A stretch of 22,902 bases of DNA. It comes from Candidatus Latescibacter anaerobius SCGC AAA252-E07. GTDB taxonomy: Bacteria; Latescibacterota; Latescibacteria; Latescibacterales; Latescibacteraceae. Positions 15,467 through 22,741 of this stretch are shown piece after piece. The stretch spans positions 1 through 22,902 of the forward strand of contig AQSL01000121.1 in the NCBI GenBank assembly GCA_000403035.1, read 5' to 3'. The notes beneath the pieces are model-generated. The model worked only from the letters and a program-made list of their open reading frames with translations. It was not told the origin of the DNA and searched no databases. The translations under genes and the position numbers were made by a program. Within the stretch, counting starts at the first letter, position 1, and each line of letters starts with the position of its first letter.

Positions 15467-16238
15467 TATAATTGAATCACCGGTCGTATTTACGAACGAA
15501 GGCATGCAGATTATCGGTATGCTGCATAAACCCGATTCAGTTACAAAACCCCCTTCAGTTGTTTTTTTCCACGGCTGCACCGGTTCAAAAGTAGAAAATC
15601 ACTGGCTTTTTGTGAAAATAGCCAGGGCTCTTTGCCTATCCGGCTTTATGGTGCTCAGATTTGACTTTCGATATTCAGGAGACAGCGAAGGAAATTTCGA
15701 GGCTATGACCCTGTCCGGGGAAATATCGGACGGGGTACTATCGATAGACTATTTAATTTCAGATTGTGGCGCCGATTCTGAACGAATCGGGATACTCGGA
15801 CTCAGTATGGGAGGCGCTGTGGCCGCAGTGGTTGCCGGTTCGTTACAAGAACGGATTAAATCCTGCGTATTGATGAATCCTGTCGGAAAGCCCATTGAGG
15901 ACCTAAGGTTCATAGCGTTATCCGAGAATATTAATGTTTCAACGTTCCCTGTCGAATGTAATTCTTTTTTGTTCGGTAAGGATTTTTTTGACGATTTAAA
16001 GCATATTAAACCTCTCGAGAAAATTAAAAAAGCTTCCTGTCCCGTTCTCGTAATAAACGGAAGTAACGATAAAACGGTTCAACCTCTCCGTTCGAAAGAA
16101 TACATCGATGTGTTGAACCAGAACGATGGTTCCGCAGAAATGTGTATTATCGAAGGAGCAGACCACTCATTCAGTTCCATTCAATGGGAAAGGGAAGTGA
16201 TAGATAGGGTAAAAAGCTGGTTCATTGCTACCCTTTAA
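15459..16238 (+). CDS. Alpha/beta hydrolase (serine esterase/peptidase-like)
   Basis: Predicted 259 residues from ATG 15459, preceded by AAGG 8 bases upstream; an in-frame ATG at 15432 would add 9 residues but lies deeper in the protease gene. The fold marks are FFHGCTGSK (36-44, oxyanion region), FDFRYSGDSEG (68-78), the nucleophile elbow GLSMGG with Ser116, the acid in INGSNDKTV (Asp204) and the His in EGADHSF (His236). The triad is complete, so it should be an active hydrolase, cytoplasmic because there is no signal peptide. Relatives include acylaminoacyl peptidase-like and carboxylesterase-like proteins; the substrate is unknown. It overlaps the protease gene by 8 bp and ends the operon. 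Confidence 0.88.
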   Translation: MSNIIESPVVFTNEGMQIIGMLHKPDSVTKPPSVVFFHGCTGSKVENHWLFVKIARALCLSGFMVLRFDFRYSGDSEGNFEAMTLSGEISDGVLSIDYLISDCGADSERIGILGLSMGGAVAAVVAGSLQERIKSCVLMNPVGKPIEDLRFIALSENINVSTFPVECNSFLFGKDFFDDLKHIKPLEKIKKASCPVLVINGSNDKTVQPLRSKEYIDVLNQNDGSAEMCIIEGADHSFSSIQWEREVIDRVKSWFIATL

Positions 16239-16409
16239 CGATATTGAAAAACAAACGAAGCCCTGCCGATAGTCTTCAAACATTTTTTCAATTAGTTTCA
16301 GTCTGATTTTATAGTACTCAGTACGCCCGAAAATACGACACAATTGTATACATAATCCCGAATTGGGTCGAGATGAAAACAGTGAAATAATATGTTTTTC
16401 ATGTTGAAA

Positions 16410-16437
16410 TTGAACTGAAATTTTTGTATTATATAAT
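16410..16437 (+). promoter_or_regulatory. Predicted sigma-70-type promoter of the nfnA operon
   Basis: TTGAAC (16410-16415), a 16-base spacer and a consensus TATAAT (16432-16437) lie 51 bp upstream of the nfnA start, in the only sizeable gap (250 bp) between the two plus-strand gene runs. The leader would be about 45 bases with AGAGGT (16473-16478) before the ATG. A second TTGAAA at 16404 could be an alternative -35. No clear terminator is visible after the hydrolase gene. Confidence 0.6.
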
Positions 16438-16488
16438 TTATATTGAAGTTAACGAACTATTTATGCATGCTTAGAGGTAAGACACAAT

Positions 16489-17361
16489 ATGTATAAAATT
16501 CTTGATAAGAAACGTATTGCCCCTGATGTCGTCATGACAGAAATTGCTGCACCGAGGATAGCCGGAAAAGCTAAACCCGGACAGTTTGTCATTCTGAGAC
16601 TCTATGAAGAAGGCGAGCGAATACCATTGACAATAGCAGATGCGGATCCTGAAAAGGGCACGATAACGGTTATTTCTCAAAGGGTAGGGAAATCGACTGC
16701 CTATCTGGAGGATATGCCGGCTTCGGAAGAAATATTGGACCTTGTCGGTCCGCTGGGTCATCCTACGGCAATTAAAAAGTATGGTAATGTGTTGTGTGTC
16801 GGCGGAGGCATAGGTATTGCGCCCATTCATCCCATTGCCCGCGGGATGCGGGAAGCAGGGAACCATGTTACTTCAATTCTTGGGGCACGGACAAAAGATC
16901 TTCTGATACTCGAGGATTACATGCGAAGGGTTTCCGATAGTGTGTACATCTGTACCGATGACGGTTCTTACGGCAGGAAAGGTTTTGTAACGGATGTACT
17001 GAAAGAGCTTGTTAATGAGGGAAAACAATACGATTTGGTAGTGGCGATAGGACCGATTCCGATGATGAATGCAGTAACAAAGCTTACCAAGGAAATAAAC
17101 ATTCCCACTATTGTGAGTCTCAATTCGATCATGGTCGATGGTACCGGTATGTGCGGAGCATGCAGGGTATCTGTTGACGGTAAAACGAAATTCACCTGTG
17201 TTGATGGCCCGGAGTTTGATGGTCATAAGGTAGATTTCGATGAATTATTACATCGTTTGAAAATCTTCAGCAAGTATGAAACCTCTTCACACAAACAGTA
17301 CGAAGACAATGTTGAGAATCCAAATTGCATAAAAAAGAGAATTATTGATGAACAAGAATAA
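16489..17361 (+). CDS. nfnA: NfnA/SudB-like FAD and [2Fe-2S] subunit of an NAD(P)-ferredoxin oxidoreductase
   Basis: Predicted 290 residues. Residues 1-95 form the flavin-binding barrel (KPGQFVILRLYEEGERIPLTIAD). Residues 98-210 are the NAD(P)-binding domain (VLCVGGGIGIAPIHPIARGM, ICTDDGSYGRKGFVTDVL, VVAIGPIPMM). The C-terminal iron-sulfur motif MVDGTGMCGACRV...KFTCVDGPEFDGH places Cys222, Cys225 and Cys237 and the nearby Asp217 as [2Fe-2S] ligand candidates, as in NfnA of Thermotoga-type complexes. With the next gene it should form a cytoplasmic NADH-dependent ferredoxin:NADP oxidoreductase, which bifurcates electrons and balances NADH, NADPH and ferredoxin. The same proteins are often named sulfide dehydrogenase. 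It overlaps nfnB by 14 bp. The alternative, a dihydroorotate dehydrogenase electron-transfer subunit, is less likely given that partner. Confidence 0.9.
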   Translation: MYKILDKKRIAPDVVMTEIAAPRIAGKAKPGQFVILRLYEEGERIPLTIADADPEKGTITVISQRVGKSTAYLEDMPASEEILDLVGPLGHPTAIKKYGNVLCVGGGIGIAPIHPIARGMREAGNHVTSILGARTKDLLILEDYMRRVSDSVYICTDDGSYGRKGFVTDVLKELVNEGKQYDLVVAIGPIPMMNAVTKLTKEINIPTIVSLNSIMVDGTGMCGACRVSVDGKTKFTCVDGPEFDGHKVDFDELLHRLKIFSKYETSSHKQYEDNVENPNCIKKRIIDEQE

Positions 17362-18760
17362 AATGAAAATACCCCGTCAGCCGATGCCGGAACAGACGCC
17401 CGAAGAACGGGCTCATAATTTTCTGGAGGTTCCTCACGGATATGATCCCCAAACAGCGCAGCTTGAGGCAGAGAGATGTCTTCAGTGTAAGAATGCTCCC
17501 TGTGTTAAGGGTTGTCCTGTAAGCGTGCAAATTCCCGAATTCATTAAACTGGTTTGCGAAGGCAAATTTATTGATGCAGCCATGAAAATCAAGGAAACAA
17601 ATTTTCTTCCGGCAATCTGCGGGAGAGTATGTCCACAGGAGGATCAGTGTGAGCTTGTGTGTGTCCGCGGGAAAAAAGGCGAACCGGTCGCTATCGGGAG
17701 GTTAGAACGGTTTGTCGCCGATTATGAACGTGCACACGGTGATGTTGTCATACCGGGATTACCGCCATCGACCGGGAAAAAAGTTGCGGTTGTCGGTTCA
17801 GGACCTTCGGGACTGACTGTTTCAGGCGACCTTGCCAAATTGGGGCATGAGGTGAAGATCTTTGAAGCGCTTCATAAGCCCGGAGGTGTGCTTGTTTATG
17901 GAATACCCGAATTCAGGTTGCCAAAATCGATTGTCGAGGCGGAAATTTCGTACCTGAAAAAACTCGGAGTCAAATTTGAATTGAACAATGTAATCGGGCG
18001 TATCGAGACCATTGACGAATTATTCGAGAACAGTTTTGATGCTGTATATGTGGCATCAGGAGCAGGTGCGCCGGTTTTCCTCGGTGTGCCGGGAGAAAAC
18101 CTCGGGGGAATTTTCAGTGCCAATGAGTATTTAACACGGTCCAATCTCATGAAGGGTTATCTCTATCCCCGCTATGACACTCCCATGCCCAGGGGTAAAA
18201 AAGTAATTGTTCTTGGTGGCGGTAATGTGGCAATGGATTCCGCACGGACTGCACTTCGGCTCAATCCGGAAAAAGTCACCATATTATATCGAAGGACCGA
18301 AAAGGAGCTTCCCGCCCGTATAGAGGAAATACACCATGCGAAAGAGGAAGGTATAGAGTTCCACTATCTCACTTCTCCCGTGGAATTTATCGGCGATGAG
18401 GAAAAAATGGTTCGTGCCATACGGTGCATTAAAATGAGACTCGGAGAACCTGATGATTCCGGACGCCGAAGACCCATACCTATCCCGGATTCGGAGTTTG
18501 AGGTTGAAACGGATACGGTTATCGTTGCAATCGGTAATTACCCGAATCCTCTCATCGCAAATACAACCCCTGATTTATCGGTTAACAAGTGGGGTAATAT
18601 TATTACAGATGAATCCGGTAAAACCAGTAAAACAGGAGTTTTTGCAGGCGGTGATATCGTTACCGGATCAGCAACGGTGATACAGGCGATGGGAGCGGGA
18701 AGAATTGCTGCACAAAGTATACACGGATATATCATGAGCGATGAATCCAATAAACGATAA
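17348..18760 (+). CDS. nfnB: NfnB/GltA-like NADPH-dependent oxidoreductase (glutamate synthase small-subunit family)
   Basis: Predicted 470 residues from ATG 17348 (a TTG one codon earlier is less likely). The N-terminal domain binds two [4Fe-4S] clusters through Cys44, Cys47, Cys52, Cys56 and Cys91, Cys95, Cys101, Cys105 (CLQCKNAPCVKGC and CGRVCPQEDQCELVC). The FAD motif VAVVGSGPSGLTVSGDLAKLGHEV follows at about 147-170, then GGVLVYGIPEFRLPK and a NADPH domain with VLGGGNVAMDSARTALR and YRRTEKELPAR. The end GVFAGGDIVTGSATVIQAMGAGR is typical. The homotetrameric GltA-like protein next to nfnA is the usual layout of the Nfn complex, so the partner decides the name; glutamate synthase (gltD) is the older label. 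It overlaps folC by 20 bp. Confidence 0.92.
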   Translation: MNKNKMKIPRQPMPEQTPEERAHNFLEVPHGYDPQTAQLEAERCLQCKNAPCVKGCPVSVQIPEFIKLVCEGKFIDAAMKIKETNFLPAICGRVCPQEDQCELVCVRGKKGEPVAIGRLERFVADYERAHGDVVIPGLPPSTGKKVAVVGSGPSGLTVSGDLAKLGHEVKIFEALHKPGGVLVYGIPEFRLPKSIVEAEISYLKKLGVKFELNNVIGRIETIDELFENSFDAVYVASGAGAPVFLGVPGENLGGIFSANEYLTRSNLMKGYLYPRYDTPMPRGKKVIVLGGGNVAMDSARTALRLNPEKVTILYRRTEKELPARIEEIHHAKEEGIEFHYLTSPVEFIGDEEKMVRAIRCIKMRLGEPDDSGRRRPIPIPDSEFEVETDTVIVAIGNYPNPLIANTTPDLSVNKWGNIITDESGKTSKTGVFAGGDIVTGSATVIQAMGAGRIAAQSIHGYIMSDESNKR

Positions 18761-20054
18761 AAACTATAATGAAGCTCTTGATTTTCTTTACAGCTTTGTA
18801 GATTATGAACGTAATTCCACCTGGAAATACAATTCTGACTATTTCGATTTAAGCAGAGTTGAACAATTTTTCAGTTCTCTGGGTAATCCTCACAAAAAAG
18901 GCTGGTTCGTACATATCGCAGGAACGAACGGTAAAGGTTCTGTTGCGGCAATGATAGCATCAGCCCTGATACAATCGGGATATAAAACCGGCCTGTATAC
19001 TTCTCCTCATCTTCTGTCATTTCACGAACGTATAAAGATTAATGATTCGATGATATCGAAAAACGATGTTGTCGAAGGAGTCAGACGCATCCAAAAGGCA
19101 GAAAAGTCTTTTGATGATCTAACTTTTTTTGAGGTATGGACGGGTCTTGCATTTGATCATTTTGCTCATAAATCGGTCGATGTATCTGTTGTAGAAGTCG
19201 GAATCGGGGGAATACTCGACACGACAAATGTAATTTTACCTGCTGTATCCGTCATTACTTCAATCTCCCTGGATCACATTGGAAAACTCGGTAATACTGT
19301 TGAAAAAATTACGTGTGAAAAAGCCGGTATTATGAAACCGGGTATCCCCGTCGTAAGCGCGCCTCAGGAAACACGGGTGATGAGGATTCTTGAAAAGCAG
19401 GCAAAAGAACTGAGAACAGAAATCACCAGTGTCGGAAGTGATGTTCAGTATAGTAAAGTACATAATGGAATAAACTATAATGGAATAAACTGGAATATTG
19501 ATGATATTCATGTTCCCCTTGCGGGTCATTTCCAACGTGAAAATGCCGCGGTTGCCCTTGCAGTTCTCGAAACATTAGCCACAAATGGTTACAACATAAC
19601 TCCCGAAAGTTCCCGTTGCGGCATCGAAAAAGTCCACTGGCCCGGGAGGCTGCAATCGCTGGCTGAAAAGCCGGAAGTTATTGTCGATGGGGCTTGTAAT
19701 GTCAGCGCCATGAGTGCGGTACGGGATTACCTGCTCGAGAAAAAAACGGGTGGTACAATTGTTGCTGTTTTTGGGATATGCGGTGATAAAGAAGTCGGGC
19801 AAATTCTTGAAATAATCGGTCAGGCGGCAACACATTTTATCTTCACACATGCCGATAATCCGCGCGCCATGGATGCCCATGACATTGCAAGACTGTATCG
19901 GAAAGAAAATCATGTCGTTGAGAACGATCCTGTCAGGGCTTTGAAAAGAGCGATTGTAATGGCAGGAGCAGATGGGCTTGTTATTGTTACCGGTTCTCTT
20001 TATCTTGTTGGAGAAATATTGAAATACTATGGAAAAGATAATGCACATCAATAA
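18741..20054 (+). CDS. folC: Bifunctional folylpolyglutamate synthase/dihydrofolate synthase
   Basis: Predicted 437 residues, a normal FolC length. It joins glutamate to dihydropteroate or folate in the cytoplasm, using ATP. Motifs in order are HIAGTNGKGSVAAM (P-loop 61-67), YTSPHLLSFHERI, FFEVWTGLAFDHF, VVEVGIGGILDTTNVI (151-165), ITSISLDHIGKLGNTVEKI with EKAG carrying the Lys194 usually carbamylated, HWPGRLQ (299-305), VDGACN (315-320) and VFGICGDK. Two family positions differ: GGRLDATN is GGILDTTN, and DGAHN is DGACN, with Cys319 in place of His. A perfect 15-bp tandem repeat adds five residues near 242. The start overlaps nfnB by 20 bp, so it is probably translated with the Nfn genes. Confidence 0.92.
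   Translation: MNPINDKNYNEALDFLYSFVDYERNSTWKYNSDYFDLSRVEQFFSSLGNPHKKGWFVHIAGTNGKGSVAAMIASALIQSGYKTGLYTSPHLLSFHERIKINDSMISKNDVVEGVRRIQKAEKSFDDLTFFEVWTGLAFDHFAHKSVDVSVVEVGIGGILDTTNVILPAVSVITSISLDHIGKLGNTVEKITCEKAGIMKPGIPVVSAPQETRVMRILEKQAKELRTEITSVGSDVQYSKVHNGINYNGINWNIDDIHVPLAGHFQRENAAVALAVLETLATNGYNITPESSRCGIEKVHWPGRLQSLAEKPEVIVDGACNVSAMSAVRDYLLEKKTGGTIVAVFGICGDKEVGQILEIIGQAATHFIFTHADNPRAMDAHDIARLYRKENHVVENDPVRALKRAIVMAGADGLVIVTGSLYLVGEILKYYGKDNAHQ
19462..19491 (+). repeat. 15-bp tandem duplication inside folC
   Basis: ATAATGGAATAAACT occurs twice head to tail with no mismatch. Being five codons long it keeps the frame and gives NGINYNGINW near residue 242-251. It looks like a recent slippage duplication in a surface segment. 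Confidence 0.85.
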
Positions 20055-20101
20055 TAATGTTTTAGTGGTCATAGCTTTGTTTGTGGGAGATAAGGCACAC
20101 C

Positions 20102-20107
20102 AGGAGG
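20102..20107 (+). promoter_or_regulatory. Consensus Shine-Dalgarno before coaC
   Basis: AGGAGG sits 7 bases before the ATG at 20115 in the 60-bp gap after folC. It is the strongest ribosome-binding site in the operon and allows independent initiation here, unlike the overlapping genes on either side. Confidence 0.7.
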
Positions 20108-20114
20108 CGGAAAT

Positions 20115-20666
20115 ATGTTCAGAGACCGTACAGTTGTAGTAGCAGTGACCGGAGGCATAGCGGCATACAAGAGCGCTGCGCTGGTCAGAGAACTTACAAA
20201 ATCGGATGCTGAGGTACTTGTCATAATGACTCGTGATGCGCAGGAATTTATAACTCCTCTCACATTTGAAACTCTATCCCAGAATCCTGTCGCGGTGGAA
20301 ATGTTCGACAGGGAAAATAAATGGAGTCTCGAACATGTTGTGCTTGCGGACAGTGCGGATATTTTAATCGTTGCCCCCGCAACCGCGAACATAATCGGTA
20401 AAGCTGCAAGCGGAATAGCTGATGATCTTGTCAGTACAACGGTTTTAACCATGATGTCAAGTATTCCAATTCTCATGGCGCCCGCGATGAATAACCGTAT
20501 GTGGGAAAATCCCATTGTCAGTAAAAATGTCGAAACGCTGAAAAAATCCCGTATACATTTCGTGGGGCCCTGCGAGGGCAAGCTTGCAGATGGCCGTGTC
20601 GGAATGGGACGGATGGCTGATATAGAGGATATTCTTCAAGCCGCCGAAGCACTGATTAAACGATGA
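20115..20666 (+). CDS. coaC: CoaC-like flavoprotein (phosphopantothenoylcysteine decarboxylase domain, no CoaB)
   Basis: Predicted 183-residue HFCD flavoprotein equal to the N-terminal half of CoaBC (Dfp), which decarboxylates 4'-phosphopantothenoylcysteine using FMN in CoA synthesis. Marks are VVAVTGGIAAYKSAALVREL (8-27), WSLEHVVLADSADILIVAPATANIIGK with the catalytic His74, and MAPAMNNRMW with Asn126. The substrate-flap motif, in E. coli ACGD with the catalytic Cys, reads EGKLADGRVGMGRM: Asp159 takes the Cys place, and a Cys is found six residues earlier at 153. CoaB is not fused and not next door: the stop overlaps the GT9 start as ATGA. It may be a stand-alone CoaC or a related flavoprotein (UbiX-like or peptide decarboxylase). 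The consensus AGGAGG supports the start. Confidence 0.8.
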   Translation: MFRDRTVVVAVTGGIAAYKSAALVRELTKSDAEVLVIMTRDAQEFITPLTFETLSQNPVAVEMFDRENKWSLEHVVLADSADILIVAPATANIIGKAASGIADDLVSTTVLTMMSSIPILMAPAMNNRMWENPIVSKNVETLKKSRIHFVGPCEGKLADGRVGMGRMADIEDILQAAEALIKR

Positions 20667-21544
20667 AAATCCTGCTCGTACGTACCGGTGGATTAGGCGA
20701 TTCGATCCTCACTTTACCGGTTGCCAGTTGTTTAAAAAAGATTGCAGCAGGTGGTGAACTTCATGTGCTCGGGAATGAGACCATGCTTGATGTTGCCCGC
20801 CTGTCCGGACTATTCGATGGATTTCGTTCAGTTGATGAAAGCGGATTTTCCTCCCTGTATTACCCCTCAAAACCATCGGATTTTTTACAGGCTTATTTTT
20901 CATATTTTGATGAAGTTTATTTCTTTACTGCCGGGAATTCTGATACTCTTGCCCGCAAGGTTATTGAATCCGGGGCAGGAAAATGCTCTGTTCTGGATCC
21001 CCGACCTTCGGATAATCTGCGCACTCATATATCCGAACACCTTTTGTTAATTTTACATGATACATACTGCAAACCTGATAGGTATGGAATAACGTTACAT
21101 ACTCTATCTCGCACGGGACGAGACGGTTGTATTATTCATCCCGGAAGCGGAAGTATTTTAAAAAACTGGCCGATTGACAGGTATCTTCTTGTTGCGCAGA
21201 AGGTGAACATGAAAGTGACATTTATACTCGGACCGGCCGAACGTGAGCGCGGGATTGGAAGCGGTATTCCGGAAGACAGTTTTAACGTAGTCTGCACGGA
21301 TTCCCTGAGCGAGTTGTACAGGGTGATATGCGGCGCTTCGGTTTACTGCGGCAATGATTCAGGAGTGAGCCATCTTGCGGCTTTATGCGAAACTCCCGCT
21401 GTAATTCTGTTTGGCCCGACCGACCCGGTGGTCTGGAGACCTCTCGGCAGAGATGTTGCTGTTATATCATCTTATGACGCTTCAATGAATGGTATTTCTG
21501 TTGATGAAGTTATCATGAAGATTGAAAAAGCTGTAACTTTGTGA
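20663..21544 (+). CDS. GT9 family glycosyltransferase (heptosyltransferase-like)
   Basis: Predicted 293-residue GT-B enzyme of family 9. It begins MKILLVRTGGLGDSILTLPV, the family's acceptor-domain signature with the GDxxLT motif. It has IIHPGSGSILKNWP (from His159) and ends with YCGNDSGVSHLAALCETPAVILFGPTDPVVWRPLG (from Gly230 region), the ADP-sugar-binding part. In diderm bacteria such enzymes (WaaC, WaaF, WaaQ) add heptose to lipopolysaccharide core at the cytoplasmic face of the inner membrane. At 293 residues it is somewhat shorter than WaaF. There is no lps core cluster nearby, so the exact sugar is open. It overlaps coaC by 4 bp and ends the operon, convergent with tsaB. Confidence 0.88.
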   Translation: MKILLVRTGGLGDSILTLPVASCLKKIAAGGELHVLGNETMLDVARLSGLFDGFRSVDESGFSSLYYPSKPSDFLQAYFSYFDEVYFFTAGNSDTLARKVIESGAGKCSVLDPRPSDNLRTHISEHLLLILHDTYCKPDRYGITLHTLSRTGRDGCIIHPGSGSILKNWPIDRYLLVAQKVNMKVTFILGPAERERGIGSGIPEDSFNVVCTDSLSELYRVICGASVYCGNDSGVSHLAALCETPAVILFGPTDPVVWRPLGRDVAVISSYDASMNGISVDEVIMKIEKAVTL

Positions 21545-21662
21545 TAGAGAAGTTATACCGGTATCTGTTCATAAGAGTATCGCTCTGAATGAGTTGTACG
21601 GGTAACGATGTTTCATATAATCTTTTATCTTCTGTATTGTACAAGTCATTCGTAAGCGAATC

Positions 21663-21708
21663 CCGGAATCATGGGCGATTGGAACTATTGCCGGAATCAC
21701 GGGCGATT
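21663..21708. repeat. Imperfect 18-bp direct duplication at the 3' end of tsaB
   Basis: CCGGAATCATGGGCGATT (21663-21680) and CCGGAATCACGGGCGATT (21691-21708) differ at one base and start 28 bp apart. They cover the last codons and the stop of tsaB on the minus strand. Because 28 is not a multiple of three, the second copy is read in another frame and supplies the TGA stop. Confidence 0.75.
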
Positions 21709-22382
21709 TCCGCATCGGACCTTCTGAGATAAACCGCTTTCAGGGCGCCTGGATGGATACACCGGTTCAGCCGGGAATGTATGAGTCCCAGCTCTGCAAT
21801 GGAACATGCAGATGGTAGTGCTGAATCCGGAGGGATAAAGGATGCCGATTCTCCAAGCGATTCATACAGCATATTTCTGAATTTTTCAGCAGCAGGGCCG
21901 GTAAAGATCACATTTTCATTTTTTTTGAGAAGCATTTCGGAAAGTTTGGAAACCGGCAGGGCGATTGGTTCGACAACCGTTTGTGGAATATCGTCGCAGG
22001 ATCGGTAAAGCGCAGTATACACTTCAGACCTTTTTGCATCAATTAACGGGCATATAAGTTTTCCGTGTTTACCTGAATTCCGGGCTAACCCCATAAGTGT
22101 ATTTATACCGCACGCCTCTATTCCAATCCCGTATGCGAGCCCCATTGCTGTAGCGATTCCGATTCGAAGACCGGTAAAGCTTCCCGGGCCGACAGAGACC
22201 GCAACACAATCAATGTCATCCATGGTAATATTTGCCTCATGGACCAGTTCAAGGATGAATCCTGTAAGAAGCTCGCAGTGGGATGAATGGGAATCTTCGT
22301 GACGTTCGAGAATGCGGTCGTTTTCAAGCAATAATGATGCGCTGAGACGCTCTGTCGCGGTTTCTATTCCGATAACAATCAA
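21669..22382 (-). CDS. tsaB: tRNA threonylcarbamoyladenosine biosynthesis protein TsaB
   Basis: Predicted 237-residue ASKHA-fold protein (YeaZ). TsaB binds TsaD and, with TsaE, transfers the threonylcarbamoyl group to A37 of ANN-decoding tRNAs. Its N-terminus IGIETATERLSASLLL and the dimer/TsaD-contact region VSVGPGSFTGLRIGIATAMGLAYG (63-84) are diagnostic. CPLIDAKRSEVYTALY follows, typical of the second half. The start is TTG at 22382; the nearest Shine-Dalgarno-like GAGG is rather far (about 12 bases). The last residues (IARDSGNSSNRP) come from a small duplication. No tsaD, tsaE or rimI is in the window. Its 5' end lies 22 bp from the dispersed repeat copy B, so transcription probably starts within or beyond that repeat. 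Confidence 0.92.
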   Translation of the reverse strand: MIVIGIETATERLSASLLLENDRILERHEDSHSSHCELLTGFILELVHEANITMDDIDCVAVSVGPGSFTGLRIGIATAMGLAYGIGIEACGINTLMGLARNSGKHGKLICPLIDAKRSEVYTALYRSCDDIPQTVVEPIALPVSKLSEMLLKKNENVIFTGPAAEKFRNMLYESLGESASFIPPDSALPSACSIAELGLIHSRLNRCIHPGALKAVYLRRSDAEIARDSGNSSNRP

Positions 22383-22404
22383 TTTTTTTCTTTACCTCGG
22401 TTAA

Positions 22405-22623
22405 GGGCGGTGAAAAAGTATTTTCACACGCTCCGGTTTGAAATATGCGACTGTGGAGCTGTCCGACCGGATGGAAGGGCAAGACAAGCCGGCCATTCAT
22501 AAAACATATTGTTTATCATTGGCTTATCACATGTAATACATTCTCATTATTCATATTTATTTGACTTTAAAGACCGGCCCTTGTCAGCTCATTATCTTGA
22601 ATGTATGATTTTTCACCACGCCC
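22405..22623 (+). repeat. MITE-like dispersed repeat, copy B
   Basis: This is the only copy seen complete with both long ends: it opens GGGCGGTGAAAAAGT and closes GATTTTTCACCACGCCC, whose complement starts GGGCGTGGTGAAAAATC. The ends are therefore imperfect terminal inverted repeats. The hairpin GTGAAAA-agta-TTTTCAC is kept although its loop differs from copies A and C. The shared 20-mer GGCAAGACAAGCCGGCCATT is at 22478-22497. Copy B has about 12 extra bases (CGACCGGATGGA region) before the 20-mer. It lies 22 bp upstream of tsaB and may carry or displace its promoter. Confidence 0.85.
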
Positions 22624-22690
22624 GATTTTTGCAATAATAATTAATAACGGTGAGAGAGTTTGTTTGATAATATAGTTTAAAGTTCGATAT

Positions 22691-22712
22691 GTCAAGTGCT
22701 TTGATACTTGAC
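22691..22712. repeat. Inverted repeat between repeat copies B and C
   Basis: GTCAAGT (22691-22697) and ACTTGAC (22706-22712) are perfect complements around an 8-base loop; with one bulge the stem extends to ATG/CAT. It has no T-run, so a Rho-independent terminator is unlikely. The rest of 22624-22741 is AT-rich with no gene. Confidence 0.5.
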
Positions 22713-22741
22713 CATAGACGAAAGCAATGGTATATTTAAGA

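Noticed and set aside
16239..16330. Rho-independent terminator after the hydrolase gene
   Set aside because: A T-run is present near 16280 but no GC-rich stem precedes it.
19575..20072. 165-codon minus-strand ORF opposite folC
   Set aside because: Antisense to a conserved folC region including WPGRLQ and the GDK motif; no recognisable domain.
20069..20581. 170-codon minus-strand ORF opposite coaC
   Set aside because: Low-complexity Ser/Ala/Thr-rich antisense translation of a real flavoprotein gene.
21545..21668. Bidirectional terminator between the GT9 gene and tsaB
   Set aside because: Only weak stems are seen (for example ATTCG-taag-CGAAT at 21648-21661), with no T-tract on either side.
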